Below, in pieces: positions 43,613-50,517 of a stretch of DNA of 64,000 nucleotides (position 1 is the stretch's first letter; the number at the start of each line of letters is the position of its first letter). Source of the stretch: CAVROP01 sp050012175. Its GTDB lineage: Bacteria > Acidobacteriota > Terriglobia > UBA7540. Where the stretch lies: positions 1-64,000 of the forward strand of contig JBEKHR010000014.1 in the NCBI GenBank assembly GCA_050012175.1, in the 5' to 3' direction. Made by a program: the position numbers and the translations under genes. The notes below the pieces were generated by a model that saw nothing but the letters and a program-made list of their open reading frames with translations, had not been told where the DNA came from and did no database searches.

Positions 43613-44362
43613 ATGGAAAACGTAAAAGTCTTCACATTATTGGGAATAGGCTTGTTGGTTGCACCGTTTGCAAATGCCCAAGCTGGATCGCAGATGGAAC
43701 CGGGCTACGGGAATCCGGGCTATGCGGATCCGAGTCAGGGCTATGGGGATCAGGGTTATGCGAATCCGGATCAGGGTTACGTGGATCCGGGCTATGGGGG
43801 TCGGGTCTACATGGATCCCGGGCCACCTCCGGCGTGCCCGTATGGCTACTACCCCTATTACCCTTACGCATGCGCGCCCTACGGTTACTATGGACCTAGC
43901 TGGTTTTCGGGCGGAGTCTTTATTGGCGTCGGGCCCTGGTGGGGCTGGGGTTGGCACCACTTCTATGGGGGACGTGGCTTTGGCGGGCGGGGCTACTATG
44001 GAGGCGGGCGGGCCTTTTCCGGGCGCGGAGGATTTCGCGGTGGGTTCGGTAACGGTTACGCCGGTGGAGGCGGACGTAGCTTCGGTGGTGGTGGACGTGC
44101 CTTCAATGGTGGTGGACGTGCCTTCAATGGCGGTGGACGTGCCTTCAATGGCGGTGGACGTGCCTTCAGTGGCGGTGGACGTGCCTTCGGTGGCGGTGGA
44201 CGTGCCTTCGGTGGCGGTGGACGTGCCTTCGGTGGCGGTGGACGTAGCTTCAGTGGCGGTGGACGTAGCTTCAGTGGCGGTGGACATGCCTACGGTGGAG
44301 GCGGACATGGCCACGGTGGAGGCGGAGGCAGAGGCGGTTCCCATGGTGGTGGGCGCAGGTAG
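43613..44362 (+). CDS. Exported Gly-rich, Tyr-rich repeat protein
   Basis: GGGAGG at 43601-43606 points to the ATG at 43613, giving 249 residues. VFTLLGIGLLVAPFANAQA is a clear signal peptide. The mature chain has three zones: GY(G/A)xP-type repeats rich in Asp/Tyr (30-65), a Pro/Tyr/Trp/Cys region (PYGYYPYYPYACAPYGYY), and a long glycine zone of GGGRAFN/GGGRAFG units ending in GGHGHGGGGG. Such chains are disordered, exported, and often cell-surface or metal/polyanion-binding through Arg and His; no family assignment is possible. It is followed by its own terminator. GC-rich repeats make copy number uncertain. Confidence 0.75.
   Translation: MENVKVFTLLGIGLLVAPFANAQAGSQMEPGYGNPGYADPSQGYGDQGYANPDQGYVDPGYGGRVYMDPGPPPACPYGYYPYYPYACAPYGYYGPSWFSGGVFIGVGPWWGWGWHHFYGGRGFGGRGYYGGGRAFSGRGGFRGGFGNGYAGGGGRSFGGGGRAFNGGGRAFNGGGRAFNGGGRAFSGGGRAFGGGGRAFGGGGRAFGGGGRSFSGGGRSFSGGGHAYGGGGHGHGGGGGRGGSHGGGRR
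44083..44290 (+). repeat. 21-bp tandem repeat (about ten copies)
   Basis: The unit GGTGGACGTGCCTTC plus six variable bases encodes GGGRAF followed by Asn, Ser or Gly. Copies differ mostly at the last codon, a sign of recent slippage. Two late copies change GCC to AGC (RSF). Confidence 0.85.
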
Positions 44363-44387
44363 ATTCCGTCATAACTCGAAACTCTCG

Positions 44388-44416
44388 CGGCCGACGGCAT
44401 TTGCTGTCGGCCGTTT
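44388..44416 (+). terminator. Hairpin terminator after the Gly-rich protein gene
   Basis: CGGCCGACGGCA pairs with TGCTGTCGGCCG (one G-T pair) over a two-base loop, followed by TTTAG. The stem is very stable but the T-run is short. It lies 25 bases after the stop codon. Confidence 0.6.
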
Positions 44417-44538
44417 AGTAGGAAGGTACCGACTGCGGCTTCGCGAACGAATCTAGGGCCGTAGAGCCCCTTTTCTCGGGGGTCAAACGACGTAATGCGA
44501 GGTCGCGGGGCGTGAAGAGGTTCAGGTTTTCACTCAGC

Positions 44539-44781
44539 TTACCTCCGCCATCCGGCTGAACTCTTCAGCCGAAACATCATCTGCCGACTCTTGTCCGGGT
44601 CCGTCGACCCAGCCAGGCTTTCGTTGTACAGCAGAAGTCCCTGCTCGGACTTGGATGGGTGAAACCGCACGAACACGCGGATTGCTTCGCTCTCATTGAC
44701 CGTCAAAGCTCTCACTTCGGCGATCTGACCCGCCAGCACCTCACGATGCTCCCAAATCCACCGCCGCTCTTCATTGGTCAA
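44539..44781 (-). CDS. Small hypothetical protein
   Basis: The 80 codons encode NEERRWIWEHREVLAGQIAEVRAL..., then FVRFHPSKSEQGLLLYNES, ending SSAGWRR. The mix of helix and strand looks like a real small domain. The coding pattern continues upstream (ETIPEIRPAKL) to a TGA near 44850, so the true start may be a TTG at 44790 or the gene may have lost its 5' end. I recognise no family. It lies among relics of the decayed element. Confidence 0.4.
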   Translation of the reverse strand: MTNEERRWIWEHREVLAGQIAEVRALTVNESEAIRVFVRFHPSKSEQGLLLYNESLAGSTDPDKSRQMMFRLKSSAGWRR

Positions 44782-44859
44782 CTTGGCGGGGCGGATTTCT
44801 GGGATGGTTTCCGGTGGGAATTGGGGAAGTAGAATAGGAAAACGGCGTCACAGTTAGCG

Positions 44860-44893
44860 TCACAGATAAGCGCAAATAGGGCCTTATCTGTGA
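44860..44893. repeat. Hairpin with 11-bp perfect arms
   Basis: TCACAGATAAG (44860-44870) pairs with CTTATCTGTGA (44883-44893). The outer bases GCG and CAC do not extend it. A partial direct repeat (GCGTCACAG at 44845 and 44857) precedes it, suggesting a protein-binding or recombination site. Confidence 0.5.
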
Positions 44894-45034
44894 CACAAGT
44901 TGGGTTCAGCGGTCCTGTAAATTCAATGATTTAACCCGAATTCCAAAGTTGGCGGCCACCGTTCGAGCCCAATCACTTGATTCGATGCCCGTTCGACGCA
45001 GATACCGGAGGAACAAAATGGTGCGGGGTCACGC

Positions 45035-45062
45035 GTAGGGGCACAGCGCGCTGTGCCCCTAC
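45035..45062. repeat. 28-bp perfect palindrome
   Basis: GTAGGGGCACAGCG is followed at once by its exact reverse complement. GTAGGGGCAC...GTGCCCCTAC palindromes are widely scattered in bacterial genomes as extragenic repeats. It lies 80 bases before the tRNA 3' fragment. Confidence 0.7.
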
Positions 45063-45140
45063 AAGATGCACATCGCGCTCACGCTAACTTGCGAATTCGG
45101 GTTTAAGCTGTTGAAAACTGCTTACATCGGTCTTCTCATC

Positions 45141-45176
45141 CGTGGGTCGGGGGTTCGAGTCCCTCCATGCCTGCCA
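45141..45176 (+). other. 3' end of a tRNA gene (attachment-site-like fragment)
   Basis: GGGGG-TTCGAGT-CCCTC (45149-45165) is a T arm with conserved GTTCGA, followed by a seven-base acceptor strand, a discriminator G and CCA at 45174-45176. Upstream bases do not fold into an anticodon or D arm, so no complete tRNA is present. Integrating elements commonly recombine at tRNA 3' ends and leave such a copy behind. It stands at the right edge of the cluster of mobile-element relics. Confidence 0.6.
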
Positions 45177-45201
45177 CCTTCTCGAGGACAAGCAAGAAGG
45201 C

Positions 45202-45282
45202 AGAAACTGGAAAATGGAAAGCGGAAACTGGTATCTTGGTTTTTCCCCACCTACCACCTACCACATACGACCTACCACCTAC
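45202..45282. repeat. Left arm of an inverted repeat around the GNAT gene
   Basis: The block CAGAAACTGGAAAATGG..., then GTATCTTGGTTTTTCCCC and CTACCACCTACCAC heptads, is matched in reverse complement by 45902-45985, apart from a one-base length change in the T-run and a few changes in the heptad part. Simple-sequence units of about seven bases make up both arms. Confidence 0.75.
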
Positions 45283-45287
45283 TGCCG

Positions 45288-45833
45288 TCACTTCAGGTTC
45301 GCGGGGATTAGATACTCAACCACCACCACGTCGTGCCAGCGCCCCTCCAGCTTGGTGTGTTTCAAGTGCACTCCCACCTCGCGCCAGCCCGTCATGCGGC
45401 AGAGCGTCCGCCCGGCATCATTGTGCGCCAGGAATCGGCCCACCAGCTTGAAGTGGCCAACGGCCTCGGCGAGTGCCAGGACCGCGCGCATTATTTCCCG
45501 CCCCACGCCATGCCGCCGGTAGTCACGGTCAATGTAGATCAGGAGTTCAGCGATTCCGTCCATGCGGGGACGGACGAGGTATGGACTGAGCGCTGCCCAG
45601 CCGAGAATCCAACCATTCAACTCCGCCACCAGGAGAGGATACTTCCCCCCATGTTCATTCACCCAGCGCGTTCGCTCTTCGGGCGTAGCGAGGAAGTTCT
45701 CAAAGGTAGCAAGGTTGTCTTGCGTCGCCTGTAGATAGATGCGGGCAATGTCGGATGCGTCCTGCAATTCGGCCGGACGCACTTTGAGCTGGAAGTGCGG
45801 TCTGGCAGAGACGTTCAGGGCTGGCGTGTCCAT
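45288..45833 (-). CDS. GNAT-family N-acetyltransferase (phosphinothricin-acetyltransferase-like)
   Basis: The 181-residue protein transfers an acetyl group from acetyl-CoA to an amine. VRPAELQDASDIARIYLQA opens the fold. ELLIYIDRDYRRHGVGREIM (about 97-116) contains the R/Q-x-x-G-x-G/A acetyl-CoA loop as RRHGVG, and HNDAGRTLCRMTGWREVGVH is the typical last helix and strand. The order of motifs fits Pat/Bar-type enzymes, but the acceptor cannot be told from sequence. It is a single gene framed by the two arms of an inverted repeat. Confidence 0.85.
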   Translation of the reverse strand: MDTPALNVSARPHFQLKVRPAELQDASDIARIYLQATQDNLATFENFLATPEERTRWVNEHGGKYPLLVAELNGWILGWAALSPYLVRPRMDGIAELLIYIDRDYRRHGVGREIMRAVLALAEAVGHFKLVGRFLAHNDAGRTLCRMTGWREVGVHLKHTKLEGRWHDVVVVEYLIPANLK

Positions 45834-45901
45834 GATTTTACTGAAATGTAAGATCTATCTTAGCAAGCTCAGGCGATGTTTGCCAGAGAACAATTGCATT
45901 A

Positions 45902-45985
45902 CGTGGTAGGTGGTAGGTCGCAGGTGGTAGGTGGGGAAAACCAAGATACCAGTTTCCGCTTTCCAGTTTCCATTTTCCAGTTTCT
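45902..45985. repeat. Right arm of the inverted repeat around the GNAT gene
   Basis: GGTAGGTGGTAGGTCG, then GTGGGGAAAACCAAGATACC and AGTTTCCGCTTTCCA mirror the left arm at 45202-45282. Additional CAGTTTC/CCATTTTC units extend this side to about 46015. Confidence 0.75.
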
Positions 45986-46031
45986 ATTTCCCAATTTCCA
46001 GTTTCTATTTTGCTCTTCTCCCTCGTCACTA

Positions 46032-46610
46032 CTAGAACCTCTTCGTATCGGCTCGCACGCGGTCCACGTACTTGCCCGTAGCCGCCTCGACGCGTATCGT
46101 CTCCCCAGGTTTGATGAAGTGTGGAACCATCAGTTCCATGCCATTTTCCAGGGTAGCGGATTTGTAGGTGTTGTCCTGTTGCTGGTGGACTGGCTGCGCG
46201 GTCGTCTGGATCTTCACCTCGACCATCTCCGGGAAGACGATGCTGACCGGCTGCCCTTCGTAGAACTCCACCGGCACTTTCACCTCAGGCTGGAGAAATG
46301 TCGCCGCCGCGCCGATGGCCTCGAGCGGGATGGAAACCTGGTCATAAGTTCTTGGATTCATGAAGGTCGCCGAATCAGCGTCGCTGTAAAGGAATTCCAT
46401 CTCGTGCTTCTCAAGTTGGGTTTCCTCCAGCCGCTCCTCCGGCCGGAAGCGCAACTCTTTGAACGTGCCCTTTAGAACATGGCGCAGTTTCGTATGGACG
46501 CTGCCGGGCATCTTGCCTTGTCCGATGTGATACTGCGCGTCGATCACCTTGAAGAGGTCATTATTTATCTTCAGAACCGTTCCTGGACGGAGCTGGGATG
46601 CGATCACCAT
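46032..46610 (-). CDS. efp: Elongation factor P
   Basis: The 192-residue translation factor relieves ribosome stalling at proline runs. The three-domain order is clear: an N-terminal KOW-like domain (ASQLRPGTVLKINNDLFKVIDAQ), a central OB domain (YSDADSATFMNPRTYDQVSIP), and the C-terminal domain with the family signature (FYEGQPVSIVFPEMVEVKI, ATLENGMELMVPHFIKPGETIRVEAATGKYVDR). The tip loop that in Escherichia coli is PGKGGA around the modified Lys34 reads GQGKMPGS here, with Lys33. This is the divergent loop I associate with Acidobacteriota, so the modification system may differ. No EpmA/EpmB or EarP genes are in the window. It has no operon partner. Confidence 0.96.
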   Translation of the reverse strand: MVIASQLRPGTVLKINNDLFKVIDAQYHIGQGKMPGSVHTKLRHVLKGTFKELRFRPEERLEETQLEKHEMEFLYSDADSATFMNPRTYDQVSIPLEAIGAAATFLQPEVKVPVEFYEGQPVSIVFPEMVEVKIQTTAQPVHQQQDNTYKSATLENGMELMVPHFIKPGETIRVEAATGKYVDRVRADTKRF

Positions 46611-46836
46611 AGGAACCTCGAAGGAGGGCAGTTACGGGCCGCTCGGGCGCGGCGCAGCGATGGCAAAGAGCCACCACAAAAGTCCAGTGACACTAAGAAC
46701 CCTCAGCTATTCTACGCCATCTCCGGCTCGTAGAGTCAAGCCACAAACCGACGGTCCAGCCCTGTCGATTTCAGGCGATTCAGCGCTCAAGCTTGGGCGG
46801 GATATGCCGATAAACGAATCGAGAAGGTGGTGTGCT

Positions 46837-47061
46837 ATGTCGAATAACCAACCGGAGCCATCGAAGATTCAGGATGAGCCCCTTAGCCCGCAGCAAGTGC
46901 TGCAGTGGGCAATGTGCCAACCGGGAGTCTTGTTACTCAGTTCCCTCGCCGTGGGAACGATGCTGGCGTGCAAACAGGACATGAACCAACAGACCATCGC
47001 CGAGCCACCACTGGAAACCGAAGCTTATATCGTCGATGGCGACATGCCATTGCTCATCTGA
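46837..47061 (+). CDS. Small membrane-anchored hypothetical protein
   Basis: GAAGGTGG precedes the ATG. The 74 residues start with a polar part (SNNQPEPSKIQDEPLSPQQVLQWAM), then a short hydrophobic segment (GVLLLSSLAVGTMLACK) and an acidic tail. No family is recognised. The reading frame runs directly into the duplicated uspA 3' segment, where its TGA lies four bases before the duplication boundary, so its end may have been created by that rearrangement. Confidence 0.4.
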   Translation: MSNNQPEPSKIQDEPLSPQQVLQWAMCQPGVLLLSSLAVGTMLACKQDMNQQTIAEPPLETEAYIVDGDMPLLI

Positions 47062-47065
47062 GTTG

Positions 47066-47229
47066 AGATTCACCTAGCGCGGCTTGGGTGGTGGAATCTG
47101 AATGAGCACTCGGCACGGTGCGTGATGGGCAACATATTGCACGGTGCTCCCCAGCAGAAGTTCGCCCAAGGCATGTGGATGGGGTCGGTGATATCCCATG
47201 ATGAGCAACTCCGCGCCCCGGTCCTTGGC
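47066..47229 (-). pseudogene. Duplicate of the uspA 3' end (164 bp)
   Basis: Bases 47066-47229 repeat 49341-49504 with only two differences, in the same orientation, 2275 bases apart. They encode, on the minus strand, the last 50 or so residues of the universal stress protein (MGYHRPHPHALGELLLGSTVQYVAHHAPCRVLIQIPPPKP) and its stop. Nothing of the N-terminal part is present; an IS1380-type fragment abuts the broken end. Confidence 0.9.
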
Positions 47230-47240
47230 ACCGCTTCCCA

Positions 47241-47351
47241 ATGATTAAATTTGGGGAGTTGTTCCCCCGAGTCGGATTCATCGTGACCAACCTGGAGACG
47301 GCCGGCCGGGCGGTGGTACGGTTTTGTAACAAGCGAGGGATAGCGGAGCAG
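47241..47351 (+). pseudogene. IS1380-type transposase fragment
   Basis: The residues LFPRVGFIVTNLETAGRAVV and RFCNKRGIAEQ match the block around the last catalytic region of IS1380-family (DDE) transposases, where VGFIVTNL is followed by FYNxRGxAEQWIKE. After AEQ the frame no longer fits. No terminal repeats were found nearby. It directly abuts the duplicated uspA segment, which suggests that transposition or IS recombination made the duplication. Confidence 0.6.
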
Positions 47352-47537
47352 GCCGGAAGGCCAAAAAGGAAATTCCGGCTTGAAGTGCTCAAGGCATGGA
47401 CCGATCCGGCGCAAGAGGATCCGAAGACCATCCACCATCACGGGTACGGCAGGTTCGCTGTGGATGGCGAGATGATCAAGCTGATGTCGAGAATGCCATA
47501 ATCGGCACACGTCAAGAACGCTGAGCTTCGCATCCTC

Positions 47538-48890
47538 GTGAGCGCGGCAGACCGCTTCATCCACGTTCACGATTTCCGATTAGGTCGTCTACGTGTAATC
47601 CGGGGGGTGAATGTGTACGAGGGTATCTCGGTCGACCTTTTGAATTTGGTGCTTTCTCTTTCCGACGCGATGGATTTGGCAAGCCCTGAACTTTCCCAGC
47701 ATCAATTAAGGACAGCTTATGTAGCCTGGGAGCTAGCCAAGGTCGCCAAACTGCCTGCTGGCGACGTGGAGAATCTCTTCATCGCATCGTTGCTCCACGA
47801 CGTCGGTGCCCTGTCGCTTGAGGAGAAGATTGATATTCATCGGACAGAGGTGCTTGACCCTGAGCCTCATTGCTTGATTGGCGAAGCGCTGCTTAAGGAA
47901 GTGCCGATTTTTGAGCCTTGTGCCCGAATTGTCAGATTCCACCATAGGAAATGGCAAGACTGGCAAGCGCCGATTGATACATCTGTGGTTCTCCAGTCTC
48001 AAATGCTTCTTGTCGCCGATTTCTTGGAACGAGCGATTGACCGGCGGCGGTATATTCTGCATCAGAACCAAGATATCATTGCCCGAATCGGTTCGCTCTC
48101 CGGAACAGTCGTTCATGGCGAAGTAGTTGACATGTTCAGGATGGTATCGAAGCGGGAGGATTTCTGGCTCGATCTGGTTTCGCCGAGGGTCTATTCGCTT
48201 CTCCTGCACCACGGACCCGGGCGAAGAATAGATCTCGATCTCGACCAATTGAGAGTCATTTCCGAACTGTTCCGTAACATGATTGATTTCAGGTCTAGGT
48301 TCACAGCCACACATTCTTCCGGCGTGGCTGCCTCTGCTTCCACGCTTTCGCGTCTTTTTGGTCTCACAGAAATGGAAATTGAACTTATGGAAATCACAGG
48401 GAATTTGCACGACCTGGGCAAATTGGTGATCCCCAACAGTATTCTCAACAAGCCGGGCAAGCTGACACAAGAGGAATTTGCCCTCATGCAACAACATACC
48501 TATTTCACCTACCATGTCTTGGCGACCGTCGGGGGAATACGGAATATTGCCGAGTGGGCAGCTTTCCATCACGAGAAACTGGACGGAACGGGCTACCCTT
48601 TCCACGTGGATGCAAAGAGGCTTGACGTGAACTCAAGAATATTAGCCGTAGCGGATATGTTCACTGCATTGGCCGAGGACAGGCCGTACAGGAAGGGTAT
48701 GACAAGGGATGAGGTTCTCCCCATTCTAAGGAGCGGGCGGGATAGGAATTGTCTGGATTCCAACGTCGTAAATGTGTTGGAGATGAATTACGACGAAATC
48801 GCTGCCCTCACCGCCCAAAAGCAGGCCGACAGCAAGGAATACTATGAGCGTGAATTCGTCGGGAAAATAGAGGCCAATCCGAAGAATTAG
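47538..48890 (+). CDS. HD-GYP/HDOD-type signalling protein with two HD domains
   Basis: The 450-residue cytoplasmic protein begins at a GTG; an in-frame GTG at 47613 after GGGGGG is an alternative. The first HD domain (about 30-170) has LLHDVGAL (His87-Asp88) and FHHRKW. The second (about 235-420) is HD-GYP-like: THSSGVA, NLHDLGKLVIPNSILNKPG (His291-Asp292), FHHEKLDGTGYPF with G352-Y353-P354, and ADMFTALAEDRPYRKG. HD-GYP enzymes hydrolyse cyclic di-GMP with a two- or three-metal centre; the listed ligands are present, so activity is likely. No sensor or receiver domain is fused, so the first HD domain may be the regulatory part. Confidence 0.87.
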   Translation: MSAADRFIHVHDFRLGRLRVIRGVNVYEGISVDLLNLVLSLSDAMDLASPELSQHQLRTAYVAWELAKVAKLPAGDVENLFIASLLHDVGALSLEEKIDIHRTEVLDPEPHCLIGEALLKEVPIFEPCARIVRFHHRKWQDWQAPIDTSVVLQSQMLLVADFLERAIDRRRYILHQNQDIIARIGSLSGTVVHGEVVDMFRMVSKREDFWLDLVSPRVYSLLLHHGPGRRIDLDLDQLRVISELFRNMIDFRSRFTATHSSGVAASASTLSRLFGLTEMEIELMEITGNLHDLGKLVIPNSILNKPGKLTQEEFALMQQHTYFTYHVLATVGGIRNIAEWAAFHHEKLDGTGYPFHVDAKRLDVNSRILAVADMFTALAEDRPYRKGMTRDEVLPILRSGRDRNCLDSNVVNVLEMNYDEIAALTAQKQADSKEYYEREFVGKIEANPKN

Positions 48891-48918
48891 AACGGCAGTG
48901 GATCAGACCGGACATCCA

Positions 48919-49044
48919 CATTAAGGTCAGGAATTCACGGATAACGCGCTGAACTTCCTCAAGCTTCCCCGCGAAGAAATGATCCGCATTCTGGACCCAA
49001 TGGATTTCTTTAGGCTCAGCCAACGACTCATAAAACGATTCCAC
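48919..49044 (-). pseudogene. Alpha/beta-hydrolase, C-terminal relic
   Basis: The 42 codons ESFYESLAEPKEIHWVQNADHFFAGKLEEVQRVIREFL match the last strand and helix of alpha/beta-hydrolases, with the catalytic His in ADHFF. The start and the nucleophile elbow are missing. It faces the HD-GYP gene's end and abuts simple-sequence spacer DNA. Confidence 0.6.
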
Positions 49045-49340
49045 CTAAATCACTCAGTGAACTGATCACTCAATCCTCTTGTCTCCCAGGCCCTGACCTT
49101 TCAACTGACAACGGACAGCAGGCGAGAGAACAGCAAGGAGTGACGAATACAGGGCAGAAATCAGAAAGTGGGCAGATGGCAAAAGGCAGGCGGCAGTGGC
49201 GAGAAGGAAGAAGGCAATTCAAAGTCCAAAATTGCCCCAGCCCTCGGCGCTGCTTTTCAATGGTTCGATGGTTCAATGAATCAATCGCCCAATGCTCTTA
49301 TGCCCCCAGCCCCCTTCTTTCCCGGGCCAATACTGCGTTC
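49045..49340. repeat. Simple-sequence mosaic spacer
   Basis: About 300 bases are built from short near-repeats: CAGAAATCAGAAAGTGGGCAG, GGCAAAAGGCAGGCGGCAG, TTCAATGGTTCGATGG and TTCAATGAATCAATCGCCCAATG. Close relatives of the same units occur at 50540-50735, so this is a family of heptad-like spacer sequence, not a gene. Confidence 0.6.
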
Positions 49341-49348
49341 AGATTCAC

Positions 49349-49786
49349 CTAGCGCGGCTTGGGTGGTGGAATCTGAATGAGCACTCGGCACGGTGCGTGA
49401 TGGGCAACATATTGCACGGTGCTCCCCAGCAGAAGTTCGCCCAAGGCATGTGGATGGGGTCGGTGATATCCCATGATGAGCAATTCCGTGCCCCGGTCCT
49501 TGGCCTCGCCCGCTATGGCTTCTCCCGCCTCACGTGCCCGCAGCAGTTCAGTGGATATCTCCTTGGAAGATCTCTCCGCAACCCGTCTTGCAGCCGCTAG
49601 GATCTCTTTTCCCTCGTGGTCCAAAACCTCATCCTCTGCCTCGAGGGGCGTTGCTGGCGGCACTTCAACCACGTGCAGAACAACAAGTTCAGCATCCATG
49701 CCGTTCGATAGATGGACCGCCAGGGTCACGAGACTCTCGACCGACTCCGGGTCTCGCAGAGCCACCATCAGTTTTGCTTTGACCAC
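49349..49786 (-). CDS. Universal stress protein (UspA family)
   Basis: The GTG at 49786 is preceded by GGAGG at ideal distance and gives the usual length of about 145 residues; an ATG at 49813 is possible but lacks such a site. The Rossmann-like UspA fold is seen in KLMVALRDPESVESLVTLAVHLS, ELVVLHVVEVP, and TELLIMGYHRP...LGELLLGSTVQYVAHHAPCRVLI, the last containing the G-2x-G-9x-G(S/T)-type nucleotide loop as GELLLGSTVQ. Homologues bind ATP and aid survival under starvation. A 164-bp copy of its 3' end lies at 47066. Confidence 0.88.
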   Translation of the reverse strand: MVKAKLMVALRDPESVESLVTLAVHLSNGMDAELVVLHVVEVPPATPLEAEDEVLDHEGKEILAAARRVAERSSKEISTELLRAREAGEAIAGEAKDRGTELLIMGYHRPHPHALGELLLGSTVQYVAHHAPCRVLIQIPPPKPR

Positions 49787-49884
49787 ATTTGCCTCCAGTT
49801 TATTTAATGGCATGATCCAGTCAGAAGTACGGTGGCGGGGCCATCTTCTCACCGCACACTACCCGCCGTCGAGAATCAATCTCC

Positions 49885-50517
49885 TCACCCGCCGGCATCT
49901 TGAAACCCTGGACTACAAACGGCCGCGGTCGTGACTAACTGGACCCCTTCAGCGACCATCTCCTCAATGGCCTTCCGCCCCCCCTCTTCGGTGATGGGTT
50001 TGATGGCATCCCGAACGAGAGCCACGGGCAGGTTGCGCTTGCGCAGTGCCAGGACATCCGACAGTACACAGTATTCGGTGGCCACGCCAAACACGACGAA
50101 ATGCGGCTGGCCAAGGGAAGCCAGGATGGCATCGAAATTGACGTTCGTGGAGACGTCGTACACGGGCTTCTCCACGATGAGCTGTCCGACCCATTCTTGG
50201 GAGGCCTGAAAGGCGCCCGGACGGTCTTCCACCACCACGGCGTCAGGGAAGAACGTCTCAGCAATGCGGCGCTGGCCGGGTGTCCCCACCACGCAGTGAG
50301 GAGGCCATTGGGCGAACTCCGGGTCATCCGGCGCGTGCGTGTCGGCCGAGGAAATGATGGGGATTCTGTGGTCGCGCGCCCACAACATCAATTTCGCCAG
50401 GTTAGGGATGATCTCCTCCGCATGGGGCACATAAAGCCTTCCCCTCGGAGACATGAAGTCCACCTGCGTATCGACATCAAGGAATACCAAGCGGTCAGAC
50501 TTGGTCGGTTCACTCAT
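49885..50517 (-). CDS. pncA: Nicotinamidase (isochorismatase-family hydrolase)
   Basis: The 210-residue enzyme would hydrolyse nicotinamide to nicotinate and ammonia. The triad is visible: Asp16 in DTQVDF, Lys117 in VEKPVYDV and Cys150 in GVATEYCVLSD, with the cis-peptide motif GVATEYC. Metal ligands typical of nicotinamidases are present around SADTHAPDDPEF (Asp59, His61) and PHCVVGTPGQ (His74). GGGGTGAGAG precedes the ATG. The nicotinate phosphoribosyltransferase gene lies 221 bases upstream on the same strand, so the two form the salvage route from nicotinamide to NAD. The gap is filled by simple-sequence spacer. Confidence 0.86.
   Translation of the reverse strand: MSEPTKSDRLVFLDVDTQVDFMSPRGRLYVPHAEEIIPNLAKLMLWARDHRIPIISSADTHAPDDPEFAQWPPHCVVGTPGQRRIAETFFPDAVVVEDRPGAFQASQEWVGQLIVEKPVYDVSTNVNFDAILASLGQPHFVVFGVATEYCVLSDVLALRKRNLPVALVRDAIKPITEEGGRKAIEEMVAEGVQLVTTAAVCSPGFQDAGG

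Noticed and set aside
43637..44456. Ser/Thr/Val-rich frames on both strands over the Gly-rich gene
   Set aside because: They are alternative readings of the 21-bp repeat; only the Gly/Arg/Phe frame has a signal peptide and ribosome binding site.
45061..45176. Complete tRNA gene
   Set aside because: The T arm and CCA are good, but no anticodon stem, D arm or matching 5' acceptor strand could be folded upstream.
45838..46029. 63-codon minus-strand frame (repeating TGNW and ESGNW)
   Set aside because: It is a direct translation of the simple-sequence spacer that forms the right inverted-repeat arm.
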